In this document: positions 1 through 6,482 of the stretch, piece by piece
How positions within the stretch are numbered: position 1 is the stretch's first letter
Layout of the letters: every line of letters begins with the position of its first letter
Source of the DNA: CAZLXG01 sp964563585
GTDB taxonomy: Bacteria; Bacteroidota; Bacteroidia; Flavobacteriales; Flavobacteriaceae
Direction of reading: 5' to 3'
NCBI GenBank assembly: GCA_964563585.1
Contig: CAZLXG010000051.1
Coordinates: 1 to 15,590, forward strand
Length of the DNA: 15,590 nucleotides
Made by a program: the position numbers and the translations under genes
The notes under the pieces: model-generated
The model's input: the letters and a program-made list of their open reading frames with translations, nothing else
Databases searched by the model: none
Told to the model about the DNA's origin: nothing

Positions 1-29
1 CCTAAAATAATGTAAGTTAATTTTTTCAT
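1..29 (-). CDS. Start of a secreted or membrane protein (partial)
   Basis: On the minus strand an ATG at 29 opens a frame that stays open to the window edge. It encodes MKKLTYIIL, a lysine-rich start running into hydrophobic residues, which looks like the beginning of a signal peptide. Only about nine codons are visible, so neither family nor function can be given. The AT-rich 30-137 stretch would be its upstream region. I see no TAnnTTTG element there on the minus strand, so this gene may be read through from the CPBP protease gene. Confidence 0.35.
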
Positions 30-137
30 AAGTTAATTTGTTAATTGTTAATAATAGCTGTTTAAATTAATAAAAAAGATTGAAGAATTAATCCAATAAT
101 GATAAAAATATTTATTTTTCTTACAAAAAACATCTAT

Positions 138-764
138 TTAAGCTGGAAAACCTAACATTTCACCCATTCCAACAGTAAATAACCAACATCCATATACAGC
201 ATGTTCTATAGAAACTAAAAGTGTTGATTGTGTTTTACTGTAAGTCAATGCAAACAACAAGCCTCCAAGAAACGTTAATACAATTACTAAAGTATTTCTA
301 AAGAAAATATGTGCTAAAGAAAATACTATTGCATTAATGAAAATGAATAAACTATTGTTATTAAATAGTTTAGAGTATCGTTGAAAATAAAACGTTCTAT
401 AAATTAATTCTTGAGGATACACTGAGAAAAAAATATAAATAAATAAAATAAAAATCCACAGTTTAGGTTTTTCAAGAATCACATTAAATAATACTTCTTT
501 ATTAGTAAACCAAACAAAAAGTGTTGCTATAATAGCAATTCCTATAAACTTAACAAAAGTTTGTTTCCAAAAAGGTTTCCAATTTAAATGACTTGACACT
601 TTAAATTTAAGCTTTTCAATTTTCAATAAAACGTATACAATATATAGAAATCCAACACTGCCAATTATCATTTTTATCCAACCAGCATAGTGTATCGAAA
701 AACTAATCGGGATTAAAATAAAAATAATTAAAAACTCAATGCTTCTATAAATTACAGATTTCAT
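138..764 (-). CDS. CPBP family intramembrane metalloprotease
   Basis: This is a 208-residue polytopic membrane protein with about six hydrophobic segments. The CPBP (Abi/CAAX-protease-like) signature motifs are present. Motif 1 is Q118-E119-xxx-R123 followed by TFYF, motif 2 is F148-xxx-H152, and a third motif contains H188. Family members are predicted membrane-embedded metal-dependent endopeptidases, some acting in prenyl-protein processing, bacteriocin immunity or membrane signalling. The substrate here is unknown. The first residue of motif 1 is Gln rather than the usual Glu of EExxxR. I recall this in Bacteroidota relatives, but it should be checked before assuming activity. The start codon lies one base after the stop of the Lrp-type regulator, so the two are almost certainly co-transcribed. 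Confidence 0.8.
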   Translation of the reverse strand: MKSVIYRSIEFLIIFILIPISFSIHYAGWIKMIIGSVGFLYIVYVLLKIEKLKFKVSSHLNWKPFWKQTFVKFIGIAIIATLFVWFTNKEVLFNVILEKPKLWIFILFIYIFFSVYPQELIYRTFYFQRYSKLFNNNSLFIFINAIVFSLAHIFFRNTLVIVLTFLGGLLFALTYSKTQSTLLVSIEHAVYGCWLFTVGMGEMLGFPA

Positions 765-765
765 A

Positions 766-1224
766 TTACATATTTATTGCCGTGGTGTGCTTTACTTCAC
801 TTATTACAAACATACTGTGTGTACTACCAATATGATTGATTGTAGTTAGTTTTTTAACCATAAACTCTCGAAAAGCTTCCATATCTTTTACAAGTACTTT
901 TAATAAATAGTCGTAATCACCACTAATATGATAACACTCCAATACTTCATTTAATTTTGCAACTTCATTTTCAAACTTTATAACATAGTCTTGTGAATGT
1001 TGTATAAGCTTTATGTGGCAAAACGCAACAAAAGATTTTTCAACTTTCCCTTTATTAACTAAAGCAACATATTTATCAATAAACCCCGCTTTTTCAAGTT
1101 TTTTAATGCGCTCGAAAACCGCTGTAACAGAAAGATTTAATTTATTTGAAAGCTCTTTATTTGTTTGCTTACTATCTTGTTGTAAATAACCTAATAATTT
1201 TTTATCAGTATTATCAAAAATCAT
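766..1224 (-). CDS. Lrp/AsnC family transcriptional regulator
   Basis: This 152-residue protein has the two-domain layout of the feast/famine regulators. An N-terminal winged helix-turn-helix spans about residues 5-60, with the recognition region around LSVTAVFERIKKLEKAGFI. A C-terminal RAM ligand-binding and oligomerisation domain spans about 68-145 and includes the segment ECYHISGDYDYLLKV. Such proteins form dimers to octamers and sense amino acids. The gene is divergent from the PLP-dependent Cys/Met lyase at 1381 and shares a 156-base intergenic region with it. In Pseudomonas putida an Lrp homologue (MdeR) controls methionine gamma-lyase, so control of the lyase here is a reasonable inference. 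The CPBP protease gene follows after a single base. Confidence 0.9.
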   Translation of the reverse strand: MIFDNTDKKLLGYLQQDSKQTNKELSNKLNLSVTAVFERIKKLEKAGFIDKYVALVNKGKVEKSFVAFCHIKLIQHSQDYVIKFENEVAKLNEVLECYHISGDYDYLLKVLVKDMEAFREFMVKKLTTINHIGSTHSMFVISEVKHTTAINM

Positions 1225-1226
1225 AA

Positions 1227-1278
1227 TTGAAAAATTTTCTTCAATATAAAGAATATTTTCTTTATTTTAAATTTAAAA
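1227..1278. promoter_or_regulatory. Inverted repeats in the lrp/lyase divergent region (possible operators)
   Basis: Two symmetrical sites sit in the shared upstream region. The first is an imperfect dyad with arms TTGAA (1227-1231) and TTCAA (1240-1244), immediately upstream of the regulator's start codon. The second is a perfect 14-base palindrome, TTTTAAATTTAAAA, at 1265-1278. Lrp-family proteins bind AT-rich dyads of about 15 bases, often controlling their own gene and a divergent one, so these are plausible operators. Such palindromes also arise by chance in sequence this AT-rich. I did not find a convincing TAnnTTTG promoter for either gene here. Confidence 0.3.
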
Positions 1279-1380
1279 TCTAATTTAATGAAAGTTAGTA
1301 GATTTATTTTCTAAATATTAATTATTGTATTGATTTTTATTCTAATAAACATGAGCTTTGTTAAAACTAAACTCAATATC

Positions 1381-2580
1381 ATGGCTTTTAAACCCGCAAA
1401 CAATATACAAGATTTACAATATTTTGGTGAATTCGGAGGTGTAAATCCTTCTATTTCAGATTCTTCAACCTATACATTTTTATCTGCAAAAACCATGTTT
1501 GATACTTTTGAAGGTAATGCAGATGGTTGCTACCTATACTCGCGTCACACAACACCTTCAAATTTATATTTGGGTGAAGCATTAGCTGCAATGGAAGGCA
1601 CTGAAACCGCCAATGTTACAGCTTCTGGAATGGGTGCAATCACTTCAGTTTTATTACAATTATGTGAAGCTGGAAATCATATTGTTTCTAGCAGAACTAT
1701 TTATGGTGGTACTTATGCTTTTTTAAAAAACTTCACACCTCGCTTTAATATTGAAACATCGTTTGTAGATATTACAAAATTAGATGTTGTTGAAGCTGCC
1801 ATTACAAAAAACACTAAAGTATTATATTGTGAAGCGGTTAGCAATCCTCTTTTAGAAGTTGCTGATATTAAAGGTTTATCATTATTAGCAAAAAAATATA
1901 ATTTAAAACTAGTAGTAGATAATTCATTTTCTCCTTTATCTATTTCACCTGCAAAATTAGGCGCAGATATTATATTACACAGTTTAACAAAATTTATTAA
2001 TGGCACGAGTGATACTGTTGGAGGTGTTGTTTGTGGTACACAAGAATTTATTGATGATTTACGAAATGTAAACAGCGGAGCATCAATGCTTCTAGGGTCT
2101 ACCATGGATAGTTTGCGTGCTGCTTCTATATTAAAAAACTTAAGAACCTTACACATTAGAATGCAACAGCACAGTTTGAATGCATCTTTTTTAGCAGAAA
2201 AATTTGAGAATTTGGGTTTGAAAACTGCATATCCAGGTTTAGAATCTCATCCTACAAATAAATTATTCAAATCTATGATGAATGAAAAGTATGGCTTTGG
2301 AGGTATGCTTACCATTGATGTTGGGTCACTTGAAAAAGCAAACGAACTTATGGAAATGATGCAAAAAGAAAATTTAGGATATTTAGCAGTAAGTCTTGGA
2401 TTTTATAAAACATTATTTTCTACTCCTGGAACTTCTACTTCTTCTGAAATCCCTGAAGATGAACAAAAAGAAATGGGTTTAAATGATGGATTAATCAGGT
2501 TTTCAATTGGATTAGATGCAGATATAGAGCGTACCTACAGTAAAATGCATGCATGTATGGAGAAATTAAATATAATTTAA
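1381..2580 (+). CDS. PLP-dependent Cys/Met metabolism lyase (methionine gamma-lyase-like)
   Basis: This 399-residue protein belongs to the Cys/Met metabolism PLP family of fold type I, with cystathionine gamma-lyase, methionine gamma-lyase and related enzymes. The YxR motif that binds cofactor phosphate from the neighbouring subunit is Y53-x-R55. The ring-stacking tyrosine is Y108, and the Schiff-base lysine is K204 in SLTKFINGTSD. The likely reaction is gamma- or beta-elimination from methionine, homocysteine or cystathionine, giving a 2-keto acid. The residue equivalent to Cys116 of P. putida methionine gamma-lyase (YGCT) is Gly110 here (YGGT), so strict MGL specificity is doubtful. I chose the ATG at 1381 because homologues begin MAFKPANNIQDLQ; an ATG at 1351 and a TTG at 1330 are in frame. 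An Lrp-type regulator is divergent. Confidence 0.85.
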   Translation: MAFKPANNIQDLQYFGEFGGVNPSISDSSTYTFLSAKTMFDTFEGNADGCYLYSRHTTPSNLYLGEALAAMEGTETANVTASGMGAITSVLLQLCEAGNHIVSSRTIYGGTYAFLKNFTPRFNIETSFVDITKLDVVEAAITKNTKVLYCEAVSNPLLEVADIKGLSLLAKKYNLKLVVDNSFSPLSISPAKLGADIILHSLTKFINGTSDTVGGVVCGTQEFIDDLRNVNSGASMLLGSTMDSLRAASILKNLRTLHIRMQQHSLNASFLAEKFENLGLKTAYPGLESHPTNKLFKSMMNEKYGFGGMLTIDVGSLEKANELMEMMQKENLGYLAVSLGFYKTLFSTPGTSTSSEIPEDEQKEMGLNDGLIRFSIGLDADIERTYSKMHACMEKLNII

Positions 2581-3599
2581 TTTCCTTTTAAACGCACCCA
2601 AAGATTATTAATAACCGCACTAAATTCTTCGGATTTTTGTTCGAAATCTATCATATTTAAACGCCCATTTTCTTTAAATAGTAAAAAACTAAATATTGAA
2701 GAATTTGGGTTTTCTAAATTAGATAACGGATAACGTAAATCATTATACTTATAAGTATCATCATCATTTTTATAAACACTATAGTATTGATTACTAAACC
2801 AAGCTAGGTGTTTCACATCGTTAAATTCTGCTGGTGAAAGCGCTCTTTCCTTTGGCAATGCTCTCCAGTTAGAAAATCTATTTTTTGTATCTAATAATGA
2901 ATAATAAGCAACATAATAAGACGAATCCGTTTCAGCAATAGCATACCACAAAATATTATTAAATATTGATGGCTGTGTCCTATAACGCGTGTAGTTTATT
3001 CTGTTTTCATTCATACTCTTTCTGAAAATGGAATCTATATATAATTTATTTCCAAGAGTAAAAATCATATAAATTGAACTTATTCCTATACCTAATTTCA
3101 ACCATAATTTTCTTTTATTATTTTTTCTGTTGAAAAACATTAAAACAATCATACAAATTAAAAAAGGCAACGTGTAAATTGGGTCGACTACCGCAATATT
3201 ATTAAACGCCACTCTGTAATTTATAAAAGGCGCAAATAACTGTGTGCCATAAGGTGTGAAGCAATCTAAAATTGGATGCGTAAACAACGACCAAAAAAAG
3301 AGCAATATCCAATCTTTTTGAGAGGTAGTATTTAAGCGTTTACCAGAATTGTATAATTTATGAACTACCCAACCGAATAAAAATGCACTCAAAACGGAAA
3401 ATAAAATAGAATGCATAAAACCTCTATGGAATAACATCGCATCAATTTCATTATTATAAAGTAAGCTTCCTATAAATACATCTAAATCTGGTATTGTGCC
3501 ACCAATAGCACCAAATAACAAAGCTTTATTACCTATTTTTTTACCTAAAACCGCTTCTCCACAAGCAGCTCCTAAAATTATTTGAGTTAATGAATCCAT
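2577..3599 (-). CDS. YdjM-like membrane-bound metal-dependent hydrolase
   Basis: This 340-residue membrane protein starts MDSLTQIILGA and resembles the YdjM/YbcI (LexA-binding, inner-membrane putative hydrolase) family. The N-terminal half carries conserved polar residues that could bind metal: P37-D38-L39-D40, H58 and H63 in HRGFMHS, and THPILDCFTPYG further on. Several hydrophobic segments alternate with these motifs. The C-terminal portion of about 150 residues is more soluble, rich in Tyr, Asn and Ser, and I do not recognise it. The biochemical function of the family is not established. The start at 3599 fits the conserved N-terminus; a TTG at 3614 would fall inside the likely promoter. 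The stop overlaps the stop of the lyase gene by three bases on the opposite strand. Confidence 0.75.
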   Translation of the reverse strand: MDSLTQIILGAACGEAVLGKKIGNKALLFGAIGGTIPDLDVFIGSLLYNNEIDAMLFHRGFMHSILFSVLSAFLFGWVVHKLYNSGKRLNTTSQKDWILLFFWSLFTHPILDCFTPYGTQLFAPFINYRVAFNNIAVVDPIYTLPFLICMIVLMFFNRKNNKRKLWLKLGIGISSIYMIFTLGNKLYIDSIFRKSMNENRINYTRYRTQPSIFNNILWYAIAETDSSYYVAYYSLLDTKNRFSNWRALPKERALSPAEFNDVKHLAWFSNQYYSVYKNDDDTYKYNDLRYPLSNLENPNSSIFSFLLFKENGRLNMIDFEQKSEEFSAVINNLWVRLKGN

Positions 3600-3611
3600 A
3601 ATATATAAGCG

Positions 3612-3619
3612 CAAAAGTA
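3612..3619 (-). promoter_or_regulatory. -7 promoter element for the YdjM-like gene
   Basis: On the minus strand this reads TACTTTTG followed by C, a match to the Bacteroidota -7 consensus TAnnTTTG. Transcription would begin about 5-9 bases upstream of the ATG at 3599, giving a very short leader. No TTG at -33 is visible at the usual 17-23 base spacing, so the call is moderate. Confidence 0.4.
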
Positions 3620-3682
3620 CTTAACTAATTTGATTTGGAAACCTTAGTCAAAAATTGTAACATTACATTATAAAATTTTAAT

Positions 3683-4764
3683 ATGAAAGACGAAAAAAAT
3701 ATTTCTGAGTTTAAAGCTAACGACCAAACCATTATAGAAAACAAAGAATTAAACTTTTTTGAAGCATTAATTCCTGTTGTTATCTTAATGAGTATGTTAG
3801 CTTATAATATATTTTTTGTTGAAGATCAAGAATGGTTTGGTGGCTACACTAACCAAATTATTTTATTACTTGGAGGAGCTGTTGCTGCTATTGTTGGCTT
3901 GTCTAATAAAGTAACATTTGGCAGAATGTTTACCGAAATTGTAGAAAACCTAAAAAGTGTTTTTATTCCAATTATGATACTGTTTTTAGTTGGTGCTTTA
4001 GCTGGAACATGGCTTATAAGTGGTGTAATTCCAGCTATGGTTTACTATGGTTTACAAGTATTAAGTCCTGAAATATTTTTACCAGCTTCAGTTGTAATTT
4101 GTGCAGTAATTTCTATTGCAACAGGAAGCTCTTGGACAACCTCTGCAACGGTTGGTATTGCACTTATTGGAATAGGAACAGCTTTAGGAATTAATCCAGG
4201 AATGATTGCTGGAGCCGTAATTTCGGGCGCTTATTTTGGAGATAAAATGTCNNNNNNNNNNNNNNNNNNNNNNNNNNNNNNNNNNNNNNNNNNNNNNNNN
4301 NNNNNNNNNNNNNNNNNNNNNNNNNNNNNNNNNNNNNNNNNNNNNNNNNNNTATTTGGTGGCGTTATGGATGCTATTGGTGCGTTAGCACGTATAACAAA
4401 AGCATTACTATCAGTAGCAACAACCGTTTTTGGGCTTTTCGCAAGTACAGTAATAAGCTGTTTAGGTTTAAACGCCATTGCTTCCGACCAATATTTAGCC
4501 ATTGTAATTCCGGGTAAAATGTTTAAAAAAGCTTTTGATGATAAAGGCCTTGCTCCTGAAAACTTAAGTAGAACTCTTGAAGATTCAGGAACAGTAACTT
4601 CTGTTCTTATTCCTTGGAATACTTGTGGCGCATATCAATCTGGTGTTTTAGGTGTGGATGTAAGTCAATATTTTATGTATGCTATATTCAATTGGCTAAG
4701 TCCATTTACAACACTTCTATTTGCTGCTCTTAACATTAAAATTAAGCAACTAACTTCAAAATAG
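3683..4764 (+). CDS. nhaC: NhaC-type Na+/H+ antiporter, interrupted by an assembly gap
   Basis: The two flanks of a run of N encode one protein. The first 189 codons plus a TCN serine give a polytopic membrane protein with the family segments ATGSSWTTSATVGIA and GAYFGDKMS. After the gap, 136 further codons resume at FGGVMDAIGALARITKAL and end at 4764, with the family-typical LIPWNTCGAYQSGVLGV. NhaC antiporters exchange cytoplasmic Na+ for external H+ and are common in marine bacteria. About 325 residues are visible against a usual length of roughly 460-490, so about 130-160 residues, including the conserved region after GDKMS, are missing. The flanks are in different frames with 100 N between them, which fits a placeholder gap rather than a frameshift. 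A hairpin follows the stop. Confidence 0.88.
4252..4351. other. Assembly gap of exactly 100 N inside nhaC
   Basis: Exactly 100 unknown bases replace the middle of the antiporter gene. Upstream the frame ends in a partial codon TCN; downstream it resumes with NTA TTT GGT. For one intact gene the true number of missing bases must leave remainder 2 when divided by 3, whereas 100 leaves 1. The run is therefore best read as a gap of unknown size, probably several hundred bases by comparison with family length. Confidence 0.95.
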
Positions 4765-4789
4765 TTTTAAATTATCGTTTTGTTGTTTT

Positions 4790-4810
4790 ATCATAGTTTT
4801 AAACTATGAT
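4790..4810 (+). terminator. Hairpin after nhaC (probable terminator)
   Basis: A perfect inverted repeat has arms ATCATAGTTT (4790-4799) and AAACTATGAT (4801-4810) around a single T, followed by TTTAT. It lies 25 bases after the antiporter stop and before the peroxiredoxin promoter, where a terminator is expected. The stem is AT-rich, so termination strength is uncertain. Confidence 0.5.
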
Positions 4811-4834
4811 TTTATAGGAAATTAAAATTTTCTT

Positions 4835-4868
4835 TTGCATATAATTTTTGTGTTGTACACTATCTTTG
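4835..4868 (+). promoter_or_regulatory. Promoter of the peroxiredoxin gene
   Basis: A Bacteroidota-type promoter is visible: -33 TTG at 4835-4837 and -7 TATCTTTG at 4861-4868, followed by CA, with 23 bases between. Transcription should start near 4873-4876, leaving a leader of about 30 bases before the ATG at 4907. Confidence 0.6.
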
Positions 4869-4906
4869 CATAAAGAAAATTAATATTCATTTAAAACATA
4901 AAAAAT

Positions 4907-5545
4907 ATGGCATTAGTAGGAAAAAAATTTCCAGATTTAAACGTAGACGCAATGAACGAAATGGGAGACACTTTTAAAGTGAACGTTCTTGAAGAAGCAG
5001 TAAACAACAAGAAAAAAGTAGTTCTTTTTTGGTATCCAAAAGATTTCACTTTTGTATGTCCAACAGAACTACACGCATTTCAAGCTGCTTTAGGTGAGTT
5101 TGAAAAAAGAAACACTATTGTAATTGGTGCATCTTGCGATACTCCAGAAGTACATTTTGCATGGTTAAGTGCTGCAAAAAACAATGGTGGTATTGAAGGT
5201 GTAACGTATCCGCTTTTAGCTGATAGTAACAGAAATTTATCTAGCATTTTAGGTATTCTTGATATTACAAACGAAACTTACGATGAAGAAACTGGTACTG
5301 TACAAGTTGAAGGTGACAACGTAACGTACAGAGCAACTTATCTTATTGATGAAGAAGGAACTGTACAACACGAAAGCATTAACAATATGCCTTTGGGTAG
5401 AAATGTAAACGAGTATTTACGTCTAATTGATGCATTAACTCACGTTCAAGAAAAAGGAGAAGTTTGTCCTGCAAACTGGGAAGAAGGAAAAGATGCGATG
5501 GCTCCTAATGCAAAAGGAACTGCTGAGTATTTAGCTTCTCACTAA
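4907..5545 (+). CDS. Typical 2-Cys peroxiredoxin (AhpC/Prx1 type)
   Basis: This 212-residue cytoplasmic peroxidase reduces hydrogen peroxide, organic hydroperoxides and possibly peroxynitrite at the cost of thioredoxin or a similar reductant. The peroxidatic cysteine is C51 in the hallmark DFTFVCPTE, and the resolving cysteine is C187 in GEVCPANW. Both are present, so a typical 2-Cys mechanism across a dimer is expected. An extra cysteine lies in GASCDTPEVHF. The gene has its own TAnnTTTG promoter. A thioredoxin gene 94 bases downstream is a likely electron donor. No AhpF-type reductase is nearby. A wrecked tpx gene lies about 800 bases downstream, so this enzyme may carry more of the peroxide load in this strain. 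Confidence 0.95.
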   Translation: MALVGKKFPDLNVDAMNEMGDTFKVNVLEEAVNNKKKVVLFWYPKDFTFVCPTELHAFQAALGEFEKRNTIVIGASCDTPEVHFAWLSAAKNNGGIEGVTYPLLADSNRNLSSILGILDITNETYDEETGTVQVEGDNVTYRATYLIDEEGTVQHESINNMPLGRNVNEYLRLIDALTHVQEKGEVCPANWEEGKDAMAPNAKGTAEYLASH

Positions 5546-5552
5546 AAAAACT

Positions 5553-5622
5553 ACGCCATTGCGAACTGCATGAAGCAATCTCTTAATAATTAAGTAGATT
5601 GCTTCGTTACACTCGCAATGAC
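5553..5622. repeat. Palindromic dispersed repeat between prx and trx
   Basis: This 70-base element is nearly self-complementary. Left-arm blocks CATTGCGA (5557-5564) and GAAGCAATCT (5572-5581) pair with AGATTGCTTC (5596-5605) and TCGCAATG (5613-5620). A seven-base variable bulge lies between the blocks on each side. A small inner palindrome, CTTAA-TAA-TTAAG (5582-5594), fills the loop. From memory, the CATTGCGA...GAAGCAATCT motif recurs between genes in many flavobacterial genomes, like REP or MITE-type elements. As RNA it would fold into a long hairpin between the peroxiredoxin and thioredoxin messages and could reduce readthrough or stabilise the upstream transcript. Confidence 0.75.
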
Positions 5623-5639
5623 AAATAAAATTCAAAATC

Positions 5640-5954
5640 ATGATTCAAGAATTAGAACAAGATAACTTAGCTGAAATAATTTCTAACAATGAAACCGTTG
5701 TGGTGCAATATTCTGCAACATGGTGTGGGAACTGTAGAATTATGAAACCTAAGTTTAAAAAATTAGCTTCTGAAAATAACAATATTACTTTTGTAATTGC
5801 TGATGCTGAAAAATTTCCAGAATCTAGAAAATTAGCTACTGTAGATAATTTACCAACGTTTGCAACTTTTAAAAACGGTAAGTTTTCAAATCAGGTTCAA
5901 ACAAATAAATTTGACGTATTAAAAACATTAGTTGATGAAATTACCAGTAATTAA
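5640..5954 (+). CDS. Small thioredoxin-family protein
   Basis: This 104-residue single-domain thioredoxin-fold protein has no signal peptide, so it should be cytoplasmic. The redox motif is W28-C29-G30-N31-C32 (CGNC in place of the classical CGPC), followed by RIMKPKF. The conserved cis-proline loop is NLPTF. The CGNC motif should shift the redox potential from that of TrxA. Its position downstream of a 2-Cys peroxiredoxin suggests that it recycles that enzyme; this is inference. The stop codon overlaps the next gene by 20 bases, which indicates translational coupling. Confidence 0.88.
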   Translation: MIQELEQDNLAEIISNNETVVVQYSATWCGNCRIMKPKFKKLASENNNITFVIADAEKFPESRKLATVDNLPTFATFKNGKFSNQVQTNKFDVLKTLVDEITSN

Positions 5955-6192
5955 ACATCTTACACAGTTTATTGAAGAAAACGACGAAGATTTCGTTATT
6001 GAAACCATTGAAACTTTAGAAGCTTTAACTGAGGTTTCTTCACTTAAAGATGAAGAACTAGATGTTATTGGCGAGCTAATTTCAAACATGTATGGCGCCA
6101 TTGAAGTTAATAAAATGATGAAAGAAGGCACTCCAAAAAAAGAAGCTCTAAACAGTTTTATGAAACGTGTTTTAGGTTCTATAGATAAGTAA
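5935..6192 (+). CDS. Small conserved flavobacterial protein (DUF6952-like)
   Basis: This is an 85-residue, acidic, soluble, largely helical protein starting MKLPVIKHLTQFIEEND. Segments such as ETIETLEALTEV and ELDVIGELISNMYGAIEV look amphipathic. It has no signal peptide, no membrane segment and no cysteine. I recall homologues in other flavobacteria directly after the same thioredoxin, and I think the family is DUF6952, though I cannot confirm the number. No function is known. The ATG at 5935 is chosen over an in-frame TTG at 5932. The gene overlaps the thioredoxin end by 20 bases, so it is probably made with it and may serve the same redox unit. A strong terminator follows. Confidence 0.75.
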   Translation: MKLPVIKHLTQFIEENDEDFVIETIETLEALTEVSSLKDEELDVIGELISNMYGAIEVNKMMKEGTPKKEALNSFMKRVLGSIDK

Positions 6193-6215
6193 ATATTTAG
6201 ATTAACAGCAAAATT

Positions 6216-6252
6216 AAACGCTTCATTTACATATAAAATGAAGCGTTTTTTT
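6216..6252 (+). terminator. Strong intrinsic terminator after the prx-trx unit
   Basis: The 13-base arms AAACGCTTCATTT (6216-6228) and AAATGAAGCGTTT (6236-6248) form a perfect stem around a 7-base loop. The T-run extends to seven T (6246-6252). This is a textbook Rho-independent terminator on the plus strand, 24 bases after the small conserved gene. Confidence 0.9.
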
Positions 6253-6269
6253 ATGAAACAATTTCATAA
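6251..6269. repeat. Short inverted repeat after the terminator
   Basis: The perfect 8-base arms TTATGAAA (6251-6258) and TTTCATAA (6262-6269) flank CAA. The site abuts the terminator and lies about 60 bases upstream of the tpx remnant. It could be a leftover regulatory dyad of the lost tpx promoter region, or chance. No clear TAnnTTTG promoter is visible before dgk; the nearest near-match is TAGCTTTC at 6273-6280. Confidence 0.3.
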
Positions 6270-6330
6270 ATATAGCTTTCAAAAGATTAAATATTCATAT
6301 TTTTAATCCAATAATAAATAAACACTAAAT

Positions 6331-6482
6331 ATGGCAACAGTAACACTAAAAGGAAACAATATAAATACTATAATTCAAGATGCATAATTGTTTTAGATAA
6401 AAACGGTACTGTAAAATATACTGAGTAAGTTGCATAAACTACCGAAGAACCTAATTATACAGCAGCAATACACGCACTATAA
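6331..6482 (+). pseudogene. tpx: Thiol peroxidase remnant, internal deletion and nonsense codons
   Basis: The ATG at 6331 opens MATVTLKGNNINTI, the start of flavobacterial thiol peroxidase (Tpx). Then, in another frame from about 6375, the sequence encodes SRCIIVLDKNGTVKYTE, a stop, VA, a stop, TTEEPNYTAAIHAL and a final stop at 6480-6482, which is the C-terminal end of Tpx. About 48 of the usual 165 or so codons remain. The missing middle held both the peroxidatic and resolving cysteines. The deletion must leave remainder 1 when divided by 3, because the flanks are out of frame. The two internal stops stand where Tpx has Gln and Glu codons (CAA to TAA and GAA to TAA), so decay continued after or before the deletion. 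The dgk gene starts at the very next base. Confidence 0.88.

Noticed and set aside
30..137. Possible small RNA or gene in the AT-rich left intergenic region
   Set aside because: No stable hairpin, promoter element or coding pattern is visible; AT-rich short repeats alone are not evidence.
1713..2156. A 147-codon open frame antisense to the lyase
   Set aside because: It has no recognisable motif or promoter and lies wholly inside a strongly conserved gene on the other strand.
4191..4517. Open frames that run through the N stretch on either strand
   Set aside because: They depend on unknown bases being read as codons and overlap the clear nhaC frame.
4366..4764. A separate 132-residue membrane protein starting at an ATG after the N run
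   Set aside because: Its sequence is the C-terminal part of the NhaC antiporter; the apparent start is created by the gap.
6331..6387. An 18-codon open frame beginning MATVTLKGN
   Set aside because: It is the surviving 5' end of the broken tpx gene, ended by the frameshifting deletion, and not an independent small gene.
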